Part shown: piece after piece, positions 1-8,559 of the stretch
Numbering within the stretch: position 1 is the stretch's first letter
Layout: each line of letters begins with the position of its first letter
Assembly: GCF_013376105.1 (NCBI RefSeq)
Contig: NZ_JAAMFM010000007.1
Location: 1 to 64,000 of the forward strand
DNA: 64,000 bases
Source: Arthrobacter wenxiniae
GTDB taxonomy: Bacteria > Actinomycetota > Actinomycetes > Actinomycetales > Micrococcaceae
Direction: 5' to 3'
Program-made: the position numbers and the translations under genes
The notes under the pieces: generated by a model
What the model saw: only the letters and a program-made list of their open reading frames with translations
Told to the model about the DNA's origin: nothing
Database searches by the model: none

Positions 1-338
1 TGGAGGGCACCGGGGCCTCAAGGCCACACCGGCGCTCAAGACGGTCGCTCCTTGGCCGCAGGAGTATCGAGAGGCAGCCTGCGAAGCAGACACCGACCAT
101 GGGGCCAGGTCCCCATCGACCCAGCCCGCCGCGGTTCGTTAGCTTTGGGTCAGTCAACCGGATGGACAAGCTGCCAGGGTGGATCCTTGGCCAAGGATGG
201 GCCTCATGGCTGGTTTGATTGGCAACAACCGGGAGGGCATGGCGGCCAGATCAACACCTCCGCCCACTGGAATGCGGAGCCGGAGGGTCCGCTGCACACT
301 GCACCGGGGGCGTCTCCCATGCCCGGACCACCTCTCGG
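1..338. other. No gene recognised
   Basis: I see no convincing coding region on either strand before the downstream minus-strand gene ends. The only structure noted is a 16-base perfect palindrome at 183-198 (ATCCTTGGCCAAGGAT) of unknown role. Confidence 0.5.
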
Positions 339-986
339 TCAGGGCATGCAGCGGGCCCGGATGGTTTCGACTCCCGGTCCGGCCAGCTCGTCGCAGTAGG
401 TGCCGCGCCCGGCCATCGCCATGGTCAAGGCGAGGGTGGTTCCGAAGACGGGCCGGCCGCCGTCGTCCGCCACAAACGCGCTGTCCGTGGCCTCAAGGCG
501 CAGCCCCTTGACGACGCTCCGGCTGGTGATGGTGAAGTTCCGCCGCGCAAAAAAAGCGGCAACCGGCAAGAGAGCGGCCATCGGAACCTCGCGCACAATC
601 CCGAGCGGGCGGCGGATGTCCTCGCTGTGCACCACCACCTCACCCAGCCATGCCTCGACGGGTCCCAGGGGTGAGGTGGAACTGCCGACGACGGCCCGGA
701 ACCGCGAGAGTGTCTGGGCAGGAGTGGGGCAGCGGTGCTCCGCCAGGCGGCGGTCGTTGTGCAGATCGAAGTCGAACCGGGCGCCGACTGCGCTGGCAAT
801 CCAACGGAGGGGACCGATGCTGGCCGCCGCAGTGAGGTGGGCCGTGACGTCCTCGATGGTCCACCGGTTGCACAGGGACGGCAGCGCCCACTGGGCGTCG
901 TCGATTGTGGCCAGGTCCTCGGCCAGCGCGGCACGCTCCGCGTGGGCGGCCTGCCACAGGGTATTGCGCGGCGAGCTATTGGGCAT
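339..986 (-). CDS. Maleylpyruvate isomerase-fold (DinB/MDMPI) mycothiol-type enzyme
   Basis: This 215-residue protein looks like the actinobacterial family with an N-terminal MDMPI/DinB four-helix domain. Visible signatures are the WTIEDVTAHL segment with candidate metal ligand His50 and the HSEDIRRPLG segment with His120. Family members use mycothiol for isomerisation or detoxification, or are uncharacterised; the substrate here cannot be read from sequence. The ATG at 986 is preceded on the minus strand by a GGAGGG ribosome-binding site. The gene diverges from the helR-like gene, and the space between them holds a rifamycin-associated-element palindrome. A TAGATT hexamer (1055-1060, minus strand) could be its -10, so it may share the signal that controls helR. 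Family assignment is good; function is open. Confidence 0.8.
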   Translation of the reverse strand: MPNSSPRNTLWQAAHAERAALAEDLATIDDAQWALPSLCNRWTIEDVTAHLTAAASIGPLRWIASAVGARFDFDLHNDRRLAEHRCPTPAQTLSRFRAVVGSSTSPLGPVEAWLGEVVVHSEDIRRPLGIVREVPMAALLPVAAFFARRNFTITSRSVVKGLRLEATDSAFVADDGGRPVFGTTLALTMAMAGRGTYCDELAGPGVETIRARCMP

Positions 987-1071
987 TGACCCTCCGGTGC
1001 CGGCTGCGAGGTAAGGGCGAAGTAAAAGGAGGAATGCAGCTTCCCCTTAACTCCAATCTACAACGTACAGG

Positions 1072-1090
1072 GGGCCTTGCCGCAAGGCCC
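1072..1090. promoter_or_regulatory. Rifamycin-associated element (RAE)-like palindrome
   Basis: GGGCCTTGC-c-GCAAGGCCC is a perfect 9+1+9 palindrome. It closely matches the 19-20 bp RAE known from actinobacterial rifamycin-resistance genes and helR promoters (GGGGCTTGCGGCAAGGCCCC type). It lies about 105 bases before the helR start. Candidate -35 hexamers overlap it in both directions: TTGCCG at 1077-1082 with CATAAT at 1102-1107 going right, and TTGCGG (1080-1085, minus) with TAGATT (1055-1060, minus) going left. Both spacings are 19 bases, so it appears to be the centre of a symmetric divergent promoter. Confidence 0.8.
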
Positions 1091-1195
1091 GGGATGGGCC
1101 GCATAATGGGTAGCCGGCGCCCGGACCGGTCCCGCGTGGCCGCCCGCCCGGTGCGCCGTGCCGCCGCGCGAACCAATCAGAAAGGAGCTGATGGC

Positions 1196-3355
1196 ATGCC
1201 GCCTTGCACCAGCGCGTTCAACCTTCCCGGCAACCTTGCGGCCAAGGCGGATCCGGCACTGATTGCCACCGACCAACGGCACTTCGCGGCCATTGCGGAA
1301 AGCCTCGACCGGACGCTTACGGAGCTGGGCCGCGAGCTGGACGCCGCGCGCAGGGCGCCCGCCCGCCTTGGCCAGGAGGCCGTGGAACGGGACGTCGAAA
1401 TCCGGCGCCTGTCCGCCCGGCTCCGCACCCTGGGCCGCTTCGGCCTTGACCTGTGCCTCGGCCGCATTGTCCCTGCCGACGGGGCGGAGCCGCTGTACAT
1501 TGGACGGCTTGGCCTGACGGACAGCGACGGCCGGCGCCTCCTCATCGACTGGCGGTCGCCGGCGGCTGCGCCGTTCTTCGGGGCAACCCACGCCAACCCC
1601 ATGGGCCTGGCCGGCCGCCGCCGCTATCGCTGGACCCGCGGCCGGATCAGCGACTACTGGGACGAGGCCTTCACCGCGGAAGGCGCCGGCAAGAGCGCGG
1701 CGCTCGAGGACCTTTCCGCATTCATCGCCAGCCTGGGCGGCAGCCGCTCGGCCCGGATGCGGGACGTGCTCGGCACCATTGCCGCCGACCAGGATGCCAT
1801 CATCCGCGCACCGTCCCGCGGCGCCCTGGTGGTCGACGGCGGCCCGGGTACCGGCAAGACCGTGGTCGCCCTGCACCGCGCCGCCTACCTCGTCTACTCG
1901 GATCCACGCATCGGGCACCACCGGGGCGGCGTGCTGTTTGTGGGCCCGCACCAGCCGTTCCTGAACTATGTGGCGGACGTCCTGCCGAGCCTGGGGGAGG
2001 AGGGCGTGCAGACGTGCACGCTGCGCGACCTGGTACCCGAGGGGGCCGCTGCAGGTGTCGAGACGGACCCGGAGGTGGCCCGGCTGAAGTCGTCCGCGGC
2101 CATGGTCAAGGCGATCGAGCCCGCCGTCAGGTTCCATGAGCAGGCGCCCACCGACGGGATGGCGGTCGAGACTCCGTATGCGGACCTCTGGCTCAGCGCC
2201 GGCGACTGGGCCGGGGCCTTCGCCTCGCCGGCCCCCGGCGCGCCGCACAACGAGGCACGCGAGGAGGTGTGGGAGGAACTGTTGACCACCCTGGAAGACA
2301 AGTACGACGGCGGAGACGTCCCCGCAGGCTTGCTTCGCCGGGCGCTGGCGCGAAACCAGGACCTGGCTGAAGCGCTCAGCCGGGCGTGGCCGCTCATCAG
2401 CTACACGGACCTGGTGGGGGATCTCTGGAGGGTGCCCGCCTACCTGCGCCTGTGCGCGCCGTGGCTCGGAAGCGACGAGGTGAAGAAGCTGCAGCGGTCC
2501 GTTCCGGACGCTTGGACGGAGTCCGACCTGCCCCTGCTGGACGCGGCCCGGGATCGCCTCGGTGACCCGGAGGAAGCACGGCGCAGGCGGCGGCAGGACG
2601 CCGTCGCACATGAGGGACGGGAGCTCATGGACCGGGTGGTGGAAGACCTGGTGGCCGCCGACGACTCCGAACTGCTGGTGATGTCGATGTTGCGCGGGGA
2701 GGACATGCAGGACAAGCTGGCGGGCATGGACGCCTTGCCGGCGGCCGGCCCGGACACGCTGGCCGGGCCGTTTGCCCACGTGGTGGTGGATGAGGCGCAG
2801 GAGCTGACCGACGCACAGTGGCTGATGCTGATGCTGCGGTGCCCGTCGCGCAGCTTCACGATTGTGGGCGACCGCGCGCAGGCCCGGCACGGGTTCCGGG
2901 AGCAGTGGGAGGAACGGCTGCGGCGGATCGGCCTGGACCGCGTGGCGATGGCAGGGCTGGGCGTCAACTACCGTACGCCGGAGGAAGTCATGGCCGAGGC
3001 CGAACCGGTGATTCGTGGGTCGATTCCGGATGCCAATGTTCCCGTGTCGATCAGGAGCAGCGGCGTTCCGGTTGTCCACGGAACCACGTCGGAACTGGCC
3101 CCGATCCTCGACGGTTGGCTGGCGGCGGAGGGGGACGGCGTGGCCTGCGTTGTCAGCCTTGTGAAGCCGGACGCCATGCCCGAGACTCCCCGGGTCAGGT
3201 GGCTGGCCCCGCAACTGGTGAAGGGCCTCGAATTCGACCTGGTGGTGCTGGTGGATCCGGAGCAATTCGGTGCGGGCGTCGAGGGCGCCGTGGACCGCTA
3301 CGTGGCGATGACCCGGGCGACGCAACGGCTGGTGGTGCTGACGGCCGACGCTTGA
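1196..3355 (+). CDS. helR: HelR/HelD-like RNA polymerase recycling motor ATPase
   Basis: This 719-residue UvrD/Rep-like superfamily 1 protein resembles HelD/HelR. These proteins bind RNA polymerase, eject stalled or drug-bound enzyme, and in actinobacteria confer rifamycin tolerance. It has a long charged N-terminal region (about 1-90), Walker A GGPGTGKT at about 215, a Walker B-type VVVDEAQE at about 529, and a C-terminal UvrD motif ending MTRATQRLVVL. The ATG at 1196 is chosen because AAAGGAG lies at 1181-1187; the frame is open further upstream but that sequence looks non-coding. The RAE-like palindrome in the promoter is the strongest support for HelR rather than a generic helicase. There is no linked rifamycin-modifying gene. 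Confidence 0.85.
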   Translation: MPPCTSAFNLPGNLAAKADPALIATDQRHFAAIAESLDRTLTELGRELDAARRAPARLGQEAVERDVEIRRLSARLRTLGRFGLDLCLGRIVPADGAEPLYIGRLGLTDSDGRRLLIDWRSPAAAPFFGATHANPMGLAGRRRYRWTRGRISDYWDEAFTAEGAGKSAALEDLSAFIASLGGSRSARMRDVLGTIAADQDAIIRAPSRGALVVDGGPGTGKTVVALHRAAYLVYSDPRIGHHRGGVLFVGPHQPFLNYVADVLPSLGEEGVQTCTLRDLVPEGAAAGVETDPEVARLKSSAAMVKAIEPAVRFHEQAPTDGMAVETPYADLWLSAGDWAGAFASPAPGAPHNEAREEVWEELLTTLEDKYDGGDVPAGLLRRALARNQDLAEALSRAWPLISYTDLVGDLWRVPAYLRLCAPWLGSDEVKKLQRSVPDAWTESDLPLLDAARDRLGDPEEARRRRRQDAVAHEGRELMDRVVEDLVAADDSELLVMSMLRGEDMQDKLAGMDALPAAGPDTLAGPFAHVVVDEAQELTDAQWLMLMLRCPSRSFTIVGDRAQARHGFREQWEERLRRIGLDRVAMAGLGVNYRTPEEVMAEAEPVIRGSIPDANVPVSIRSSGVPVVHGTTSELAPILDGWLAAEGDGVACVVSLVKPDAMPETPRVRWLAPQLVKGLEFDLVVLVDPEQFGAGVEGAVDRYVAMTRATQRLVVLTADA

Positions 3356-3413
3356 CGCCGCATGCCGCCGCTTCCTTGGCGTGCCCATTATCCGGCGCCG
3401 TAGGATATGCAGG

Positions 3414-4367
3414 GTGGTGCGCATTCCGGGTCCATTGCGGTCCCTCTCCCCGAGCCGGCAGGAAGCTGCCCTTGTCGCGGTCACGGCTGTCTGGGGCGGG
3501 ACGTTCCTGGCCGTCCACGTCGCGATGCAGTACAGCGGCCCGATGTTTTTTGTGGGGCTTCGGTTCACGGTGGCCGGGCTGCTGGCCTGCATCCTGTTCC
3601 GCCGCGTGCTGCGCGGCATGACCCGGGCGGACGTCGGCGCCGGGGTGGCCATCGGCGTCATGATCTTCTTCGGCTACGGCCTCCAGACGTTCGGCCTGCA
3701 GACCGTCAGCAGCAGCACCTCGGCGTTCCTGACCGCACTGTACGTGCCGTTGGTGCCGCTCCTGCAGTGGGCCGCCTTCCGGAAGCGGCCCACGGCCATG
3801 GCCCTTGTTGGCGTTGCGCTCGCGTTTGTTGGGCTGCTTCTGCTGGCGGGGCCCGACGCCGTTCACGTGGGCCTGGGCGCGGGGGAGGTCGCGACGGTGG
3901 TCAGCACCCTGCCGATTGCCGGCGAGATCATCCTGATCAGCCTGTTCGCCGGCAAGGTCAACCTCGGCAGGGTCACGGTGGTGCAGCTGCTCGCCTGTGG
4001 CGTCCTCGGGTTCCTTGCCCTTCCCGTGGTGCATGAGGACATCCCGGGCTTTTCCTGGGTCTGGGTGGCCACGGCAGGAGGCATGGGGGCCGCCAGCTGT
4101 GTCATTCAGGCAACCATGAACTGGGCGCAAAAGTCCGTTTCGCCCACCCGGGCCACGATCATCTACACGGGTGAACCTGTCTGGGCCGGCATCGTCGGAC
4201 GTCTTGCCGGCGACCGGCTTCCCGGCGTGGCCCTGGCCGGTGCCGCCCTCATCGTGGTCAGCGTCCTGATCAGCGGACTCAAGCCCCGTTCAGGCCACCG
4301 GCGGCGGCCCGCTTCGGAAAGCCGGGCCGTGGTGCTGCCGGGCCCGGAGCAAGAGCTCAGCGACTGA
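3414..4367 (+). CDS. EamA/DMT-family transporter
   Basis: A roughly 317-residue polytopic membrane protein with two EamA repeats and about ten hydrophobic helices. The first repeat begins at AAVWGG-like TAVWGGTFLAVHVAM and the second near the VQLLACGVLGF segment. Members export metabolites such as amino acids; the substrate is unknown. I place the start at GTG 3414 or 3417 because TAGGAT at 3401-3406 looks like a -10 element whose transcript would begin at the start codon, with TTGGCG (3376-3381) as a possible -35. A longer reading from GTG 3381 would overlap these elements. A broken MocR-type gene follows, a partner often seen next to such transporters. Confidence 0.8.
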   Translation: MVRIPGPLRSLSPSRQEAALVAVTAVWGGTFLAVHVAMQYSGPMFFVGLRFTVAGLLACILFRRVLRGMTRADVGAGVAIGVMIFFGYGLQTFGLQTVSSSTSAFLTALYVPLVPLLQWAAFRKRPTAMALVGVALAFVGLLLLAGPDAVHVGLGAGEVATVVSTLPIAGEIILISLFAGKVNLGRVTVVQLLACGVLGFLALPVVHEDIPGFSWVWVATAGGMGAASCVIQATMNWAQKSVSPTRATIIYTGEPVWAGIVGRLAGDRLPGVALAGAALIVVSVLISGLKPRSGHRRRPASESRAVVLPGPEQELSD

Positions 4368-4431
4368 TCCGACGTGGCTGAACACTGGCCTGGGGCCGCA
4401 CCAGCCGTTTCCGGCCACTGACTCGTCGACC

Positions 4432-5485
4432 ATGCGCAGCGTCCCGAACCACGCCATCGCCCTCCATTCCGGCTGTCCGGACCGGGAACTGCTGCCGGAG
4501 CGGCTGGTGCAGGCGGCCCTGGTGCGTGCGGCGCGCAGCGACGCGGCACTGTCCCGGCCGTCCGGTGCGGGCCTGCCGGAACTGCAGTCCTGGTTTGCCC
4601 GCGAACTGGGGCCGCGACGCCGTTGGGCATCAACACGCCGACGCCCAGCGACGTGATCGTGCTGCCGGGAGGCCAGGGTGGGCTGAGCTCCATCGTCAGC
4701 GCCCCGGTGGGCCGCGGGCGTCCCCTGCCCATCGAAGCGCCGAGCTACTGGGGGGCCATCCTGGCGGCCAGGAATGCCGGCGTCAAGCTCGTCCCCGTGC
4801 CCAGCGGGCCCGGCGGCCCGGCCCCGGAGGCCCTGGACGTGGTGCGTAAACACGGGGACTTCATGGTGGAGGACGACTGGGCCCACGATTTCGGCATCGA
4901 CAGCGACCCCGTCGCCGCACGCGACGATTCCGGGCACGTCATTTACGTCCGCTCGCTGGCCAAGAGCGTGTCGCCGGCCATCCGCATTGCCGCCGTTGTG
5001 GCGCGGGGACCGGCACGGGAGCGCACCTCGCCGACCGGGAGCCGAGGCCATGTACGTCAGCGGGCCCCTGCAGGCGCCCGCCCTGGACGTGGTCACCTGG
5101 CCGGTGACAGACGCATCGTCGCAGCCTCCGCCACCACCTCCGGGCCCGCCGTGACCTGATGGTCACAAGCCTGCTGGAGCACGTGCCGGACGCCCACAGC
5201 GAGCAAATCCCCAAGGGAGGGCTCAACCTGTGGCTGCGCCTGCCGGGCGGCACCAACCTCGTACGGCTGACGCGCGACTGGGAGGATTCCGGCGTCGTCA
5301 TGGCGGCCGGCAAGGATTGGTTCCCGGCAGAACCCGCAGGGCCGTTCATCCGCCTCAACTGTTCCGGGCCGAACCCGGGGGGCCTTTCCGGAAGGGGGCC
5401 GGCAGCTGGGTTTGGCGCTGCGGCGCAACGGCCGGTAGCTGCCGTGGACGGTGCGGCAGCCGGGCGCCGGCCCCGTGGGGTGCGG
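4432..5485 (+). pseudogene. MocR-type PLP aminotransferase-like regulator, broken
   Basis: Fragments of the aminotransferase-like domain of MocR/PdxR-type regulators appear in successive frames. The first frame runs from 4432 to about 4610. The second, from about 4615 (GINTPTPSDVIVLPGGQGGL, then a VEDDWAHDFGI segment and the VRSLAKSVSPAIRI region), covers the pyridoxal-phosphate lysine neighbourhood. The third, from 5159 (a GGLNLWLRLPGG segment), is the C-terminal part. At least two frameshifts separate them, and the N-terminal GntR-type helix-turn-helix is missing because the EamA gene lies directly upstream. It cannot make a working regulator. Loss of this gene may have left the adjacent EamA transporter constitutive. 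Confidence 0.75.
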
Positions 5486-5498
5486 CTACGCTGAAACG

Positions 5499-6116
5499 AT
5501 GACAGCCATATCGCGTTCGGATGTTTGGTACCTCTTTGACTACGGCATGGTCATTTCCATGGCGCCGGAAGCGGCGGACTGGGCAGCCCTGGAAGGGGCA
5601 GCCGGCCGGGAACTTGAGGAAAGGACAAGCCCGTACTGGGCCATGCGCGAGCCATTCGACGCCGGGAAACTGACCCCCAAGGAGTACTGGTCGGGTGTGC
5701 TGGGCCGTGCGGTGGACGCTGCGGAAGTCGATGCGCTTGAGGCCATGGATGCCATGCAGTGGTCGCACCTGAACGCGGAGACGCTGGCGGTGCTGGAGAC
5801 TCTCCATACCGGGCAGTCAAATCTTGCCCTCCTGTCAAATATGCCCGCCCAAATGGCCGGCCGGTACGCTGCGGGTTCACCCTGGGTGGGCTATTTCTCC
5901 AAGCTGTACTTCAGCGGGGAACTCGGAATGGTCAAACCCGACCCGCGCATCTTTGACCATGTAGTCGCCGAGCTGGGCGCCGAAACACGGAACGTCGTGT
6001 TCATTGACGACAACCACGCCAACATTGCCACGGCTGGGGAACTTGGCCTGAACACCGTTCACTACACACCCGGAATGGATCTCCTGGACGCGCTGTCCTC
6101 AGCAGTTTGCCGGTGA
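5499..6116 (+). CDS. HAD-IA family hydrolase
   Basis: A 205-residue haloacid-dehalogenase-type phosphatase. All four motifs can be seen: motif I YLFDYGMV with Asp14, motif II LLSNMP, motif III lysine in MVKPDPRIF, and motif IV VFIDDNHANIATA. The YihX/DxG-type first motif and the cap between motifs I and II fit subfamily IA. The substrate is unknown, probably a small phosphate ester. The ATG at 5499 is preferred because TACGCT (5487-5492) sits six bases before it as a likely -10 for a leaderless transcript, and no ribosome-binding site is visible. Confidence 0.85.
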   Translation: MTAISRSDVWYLFDYGMVISMAPEAADWAALEGAAGRELEERTSPYWAMREPFDAGKLTPKEYWSGVLGRAVDAAEVDALEAMDAMQWSHLNAETLAVLETLHTGQSNLALLSNMPAQMAGRYAAGSPWVGYFSKLYFSGELGMVKPDPRIFDHVVAELGAETRNVVFIDDNHANIATAGELGLNTVHYTPGMDLLDALSSAVCR

Positions 6117-6156
6117 CCGGCTGGCGGTCCCGGGTTCTCGAATCCGCCCCGGGACG

Positions 6157-6468
6157 TCAGGGCCAGGGCGAGCAATTGCCGTGTGGCGGCAGCCGAATCC
6201 GGCCTTGCCTCACGCGCTCCGGCTGCGGGAGCAGTTCGTTGGCGGCCACCGGTCTGTCCTGGACCGCCACGTCGACAGTGGCCTGCAGCCACTCCACGAG
6301 TGCCGTTGCAGCGTTATGCAGGGGCGCGAAACGCTGCAGGTTGCTGGTGCGCGAATAGGCATCGCCCGGAGCGGAACCACTGTCCCACCGCCGGCCGTAC
6401 TCGATGGGAAGCCCGTGGCCGTCCCTGTAGGCCAGGGTCGGGAAGCTCGGACGCCGGTACTGGCTCAT
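6157..6468 (-). pseudogene. N-terminal remnant resembling DUF6226 proteins
   Basis: The 103-codon reading frame begins MSQYRRPSFPTLAYRDGHG and continues with SRTSNLQRFAPLHNAATALVEWL. This resembles the N-terminal half of DUF6226 proteins common in Micrococcaceae. The expected second half, with a cysteine-bearing CGCDAC-type end, is absent; after the RIRLPPHGN segment the frame ends and neighbouring frames do not resume it. There is no clear ribosome-binding site. It is best read as a truncated relic, although a short expressed protein cannot be excluded. Function of the family is unknown. Confidence 0.5.
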
Positions 6469-7190
6469 GGCTACACAGCAGCCCGGGCTTTAGGGGCTGT
6501 ATTCCGGTGACGGCAGCCGCTGCCTTCGCCGCTGACGTCAGGGAACCTGCCCGCACACAGGTGGGACACTGGTGCCATGAACGCCGTGGGTGTCTTGCTC
6601 AATCTTGAAAACGATCCCGGGCGCGCCCCAGCAGTCGCACCTCGAGGACGCTTTCGCCGAGTGCGCGGCGGCCGGTGGCCCAACGCCCACCTGCGGGGCA
6701 GCGGTGGCCAGCCCGTGGGTGGGCCCCACCCCACAGGCTGCAGGAAGTGGAAAGGGAGCACGTCGACCCCGGTACTCATCAGCGCGTTGATGAAGGTGGT
6801 GGGCATGGATCGCGTCAGATCCGGTGGGGCCTGCCGGGGCTGTTCTTTCAGGTTGCGGTCAGGATCGATAACATCGGGTGCCGTCTTCGCGTGGGCTCTC
6901 TTTCGAAAGGTACTTTGGTAGGTCGTTTCAAGAATTACGCGGTGGTCGCCTTACGTCCGGCAGCATCACGCCCGAGGTGGATTAGCCACGGCATCCTGGG
7001 CGACCAACCGAAGATCCGGCAGTTGCTGCTGCACTGGGCGCTGCTCGTCCGGAGGCGCCAGCAGCAGGTGCCACGCTATGGAGCCCCAGCGCTTGGCCTC
7101 GTTTGAGGCGGGACCTAAGCCCCTGTGCCGGAAAGCGGCCCGGACGTAGGTTGAAGGCGTGTACTGAAATTACGGGGACCGCACCAAAAG
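6469..7190. other. No gene recognised (about 720 bases)
   Basis: Short open frames occur on both strands but none has a recognisable motif, good start signal or coherent coding character. This stretch and the truncated gene before it look like decaying sequence. Confidence 0.45.
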
Positions 7191-7197
7191 GGGCATC

Positions 7198-7851
7198 ATG
7201 GCCAGGCATGGATTTTCGGCGTTCAGCGTTCTCTGGCCCGCCGCCCTGATCGTGCTCACAGGTTGTTTCGGTCCACTCGTCCCGGCCCCCACGAGCAGTT
7301 CCGCGGCCCCGACCACAACAGCGGGCCCCAACGCGACACCGACGACGGCGGCGAGCTCGCCCCCGACAACCGCTGCCCCGCCGTCGTCCGCCCCGGCGAG
7401 CCCGACGGCGACGGAGCAACCAACCACTCCTGCATTCCCGGAGCAGGTGGCTCCGCTGACGATCTACTACGTTGCTGTTGGTGACAACGGCGTCTCGGGA
7501 CCCGCGATCGGCTGCGGCGACAGCCTCGTCGCCACGACCACGGCTCCGGTCCGATTCACGGACCAGGTGGCCCCCAGCATCGGGACCCTGCTCGCGAACA
7601 AGAGCCGAGACGTCAGCCAGTCCGGGTTGGTGAACGTCCTGTACCGCTCGAACCTCAGCTACGCCGGTGGTGAGCTGACCGGCAGCACCATCACCATCCG
7701 GCTCAGTGGGCAGTTCATGCTGGCCGGTGTGTGCGACATCCCCCGCGCGAAGGCACAGCTGGAGTACACGGCCATGGCCGCGTCCGGGGCCACGAGTGCC
7801 CAGGTTTTCATTAACGGGCGCCCCATCGACGAGGTGCTCAGCCTCAAATAG
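7198..7851 (+). CDS. GerMN-domain lipoprotein
   Basis: A 217-residue exported lipoprotein. The N-terminus has a hydrophobic signal ending in the lipobox LTGC (Cys23), then a Pro/Thr/Ser/Ala-rich linker to about residue 82 that probably spans the cell wall. The remaining part (LTIYYVAVGDNG... to the end) resembles a GerMN sporulation/germination domain, found in many non-sporulating actinobacteria. AAAAGGGG lies just before the ATG at 7198. The next gene starts 12-15 bases downstream and is also secreted, so they are probably one transcript. Role is unknown; it may be a cell-envelope ligand-binding protein. Confidence 0.75.
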   Translation: MARHGFSAFSVLWPAALIVLTGCFGPLVPAPTSSSAAPTTTAGPNATPTTAASSPPTTAAPPSSAPASPTATEQPTTPAFPEQVAPLTIYYVAVGDNGVSGPAIGCGDSLVATTTAPVRFTDQVAPSIGTLLANKSRDVSQSGLVNVLYRSNLSYAGGELTGSTITIRLSGQFMLAGVCDIPRAKAQLEYTAMAASGATSAQVFINGRPIDEVLSLK

Positions 7852-7866
7852 GACAAAGGAGTCATG

Positions 7867-8547
7867 ATGAAACGCTTGCTTACTGGATTGTCGACGGCGG
7901 CCCTGTTGGCCGTGGGTGTGGCACCCGCCGGGGCCGCTCCCAACATCTACCACACGATTTCCTCAACCAACGGCTTCACCCAGGTGGTCGAAACTGTCGG
8001 CTGCGAGCAGACCCAAATCTTCGTCGACTCGAGCGTGGCCCAATACGCCGACCAGCCCGGTCCCGTGAACAAACAGGGCCTGACCAGCGTGTTCCTGCGC
8101 ATCACCGATATCTGCGCCACAACGGCCGGTGGGGTCGCCGCTGCGGCCGGCCCGGGCGTGGTGCTGTTCGAGGCAGAGGGCCAGAACATGGCGCCTTTGG
8201 TGGTTGATCCGAGGTTGACCGCCGCCTCCATCAGCACCGAACTGCCCGGCACCGACGGCAACGGCAACCCCGTCACCATCGGCCTCGCCGCGGCCTGGAC
8301 CGGCACCGGCCCGCTGGAGCATTCCACCGTGCACAACCACGCGAACTTCCCCGGTGAGGGCAACGTCAATGCAACAGACAACAACCTGAGGCGCACCGCC
8401 ACGGCAAAGGTGTCTGTCACGGTCAACGGGCGCACGGCTGCGGGCACTGACAGTGAGGCGTCACTGGAGCAGGTGAAGTCCCGCTGCATCGAAGTGGCCC
8501 GCCCTGGCGTGGAGGACTTCTACCCCTGCTTCGGGTTCCCGGGCTAA
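7867..8547 (+). CDS. Secreted protein of unknown function
   Basis: A 226-residue protein with a Sec signal peptide (KRLLTGLSTAALLAVGVAPAGA, cleavage near residue 24). The mature part has several cysteines and looks beta-rich, with VTVNGRTA-type strands. I do not recognise a family. AAAGGAG at 7855-7861 suits the second ATG of an ATGATG pair (7867) better than the first (7864). It follows the GerMN lipoprotein at 15 bases and is probably cotranscribed with it. A decayed transposase starts just downstream. Confidence 0.7.
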   Translation: MKRLLTGLSTAALLAVGVAPAGAAPNIYHTISSTNGFTQVVETVGCEQTQIFVDSSVAQYADQPGPVNKQGLTSVFLRITDICATTAGGVAAAAGPGVVLFEAEGQNMAPLVVDPRLTAASISTELPGTDGNGNPVTIGLAAAWTGTGPLEHSTVHNHANFPGEGNVNATDNNLRRTATAKVSVTVNGRTAAGTDSEASLEQVKSRCIEVARPGVEDFYPCFGFPG

Positions 8548-8559
8548 GGGCTGGCGACG

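Noticed and set aside
1058-3661. Long open frame antiparallel to helR
   Set aside because: It is a shadow produced by high GC; it has no motif and the plus-strand frame has clear helicase motifs and a ribosome-binding site.
6125-6160. tRNA-like GGTTCTCGAATCC
   Set aside because: It resembles a T-arm, but no acceptor, D or anticodon arm can be folded around it.
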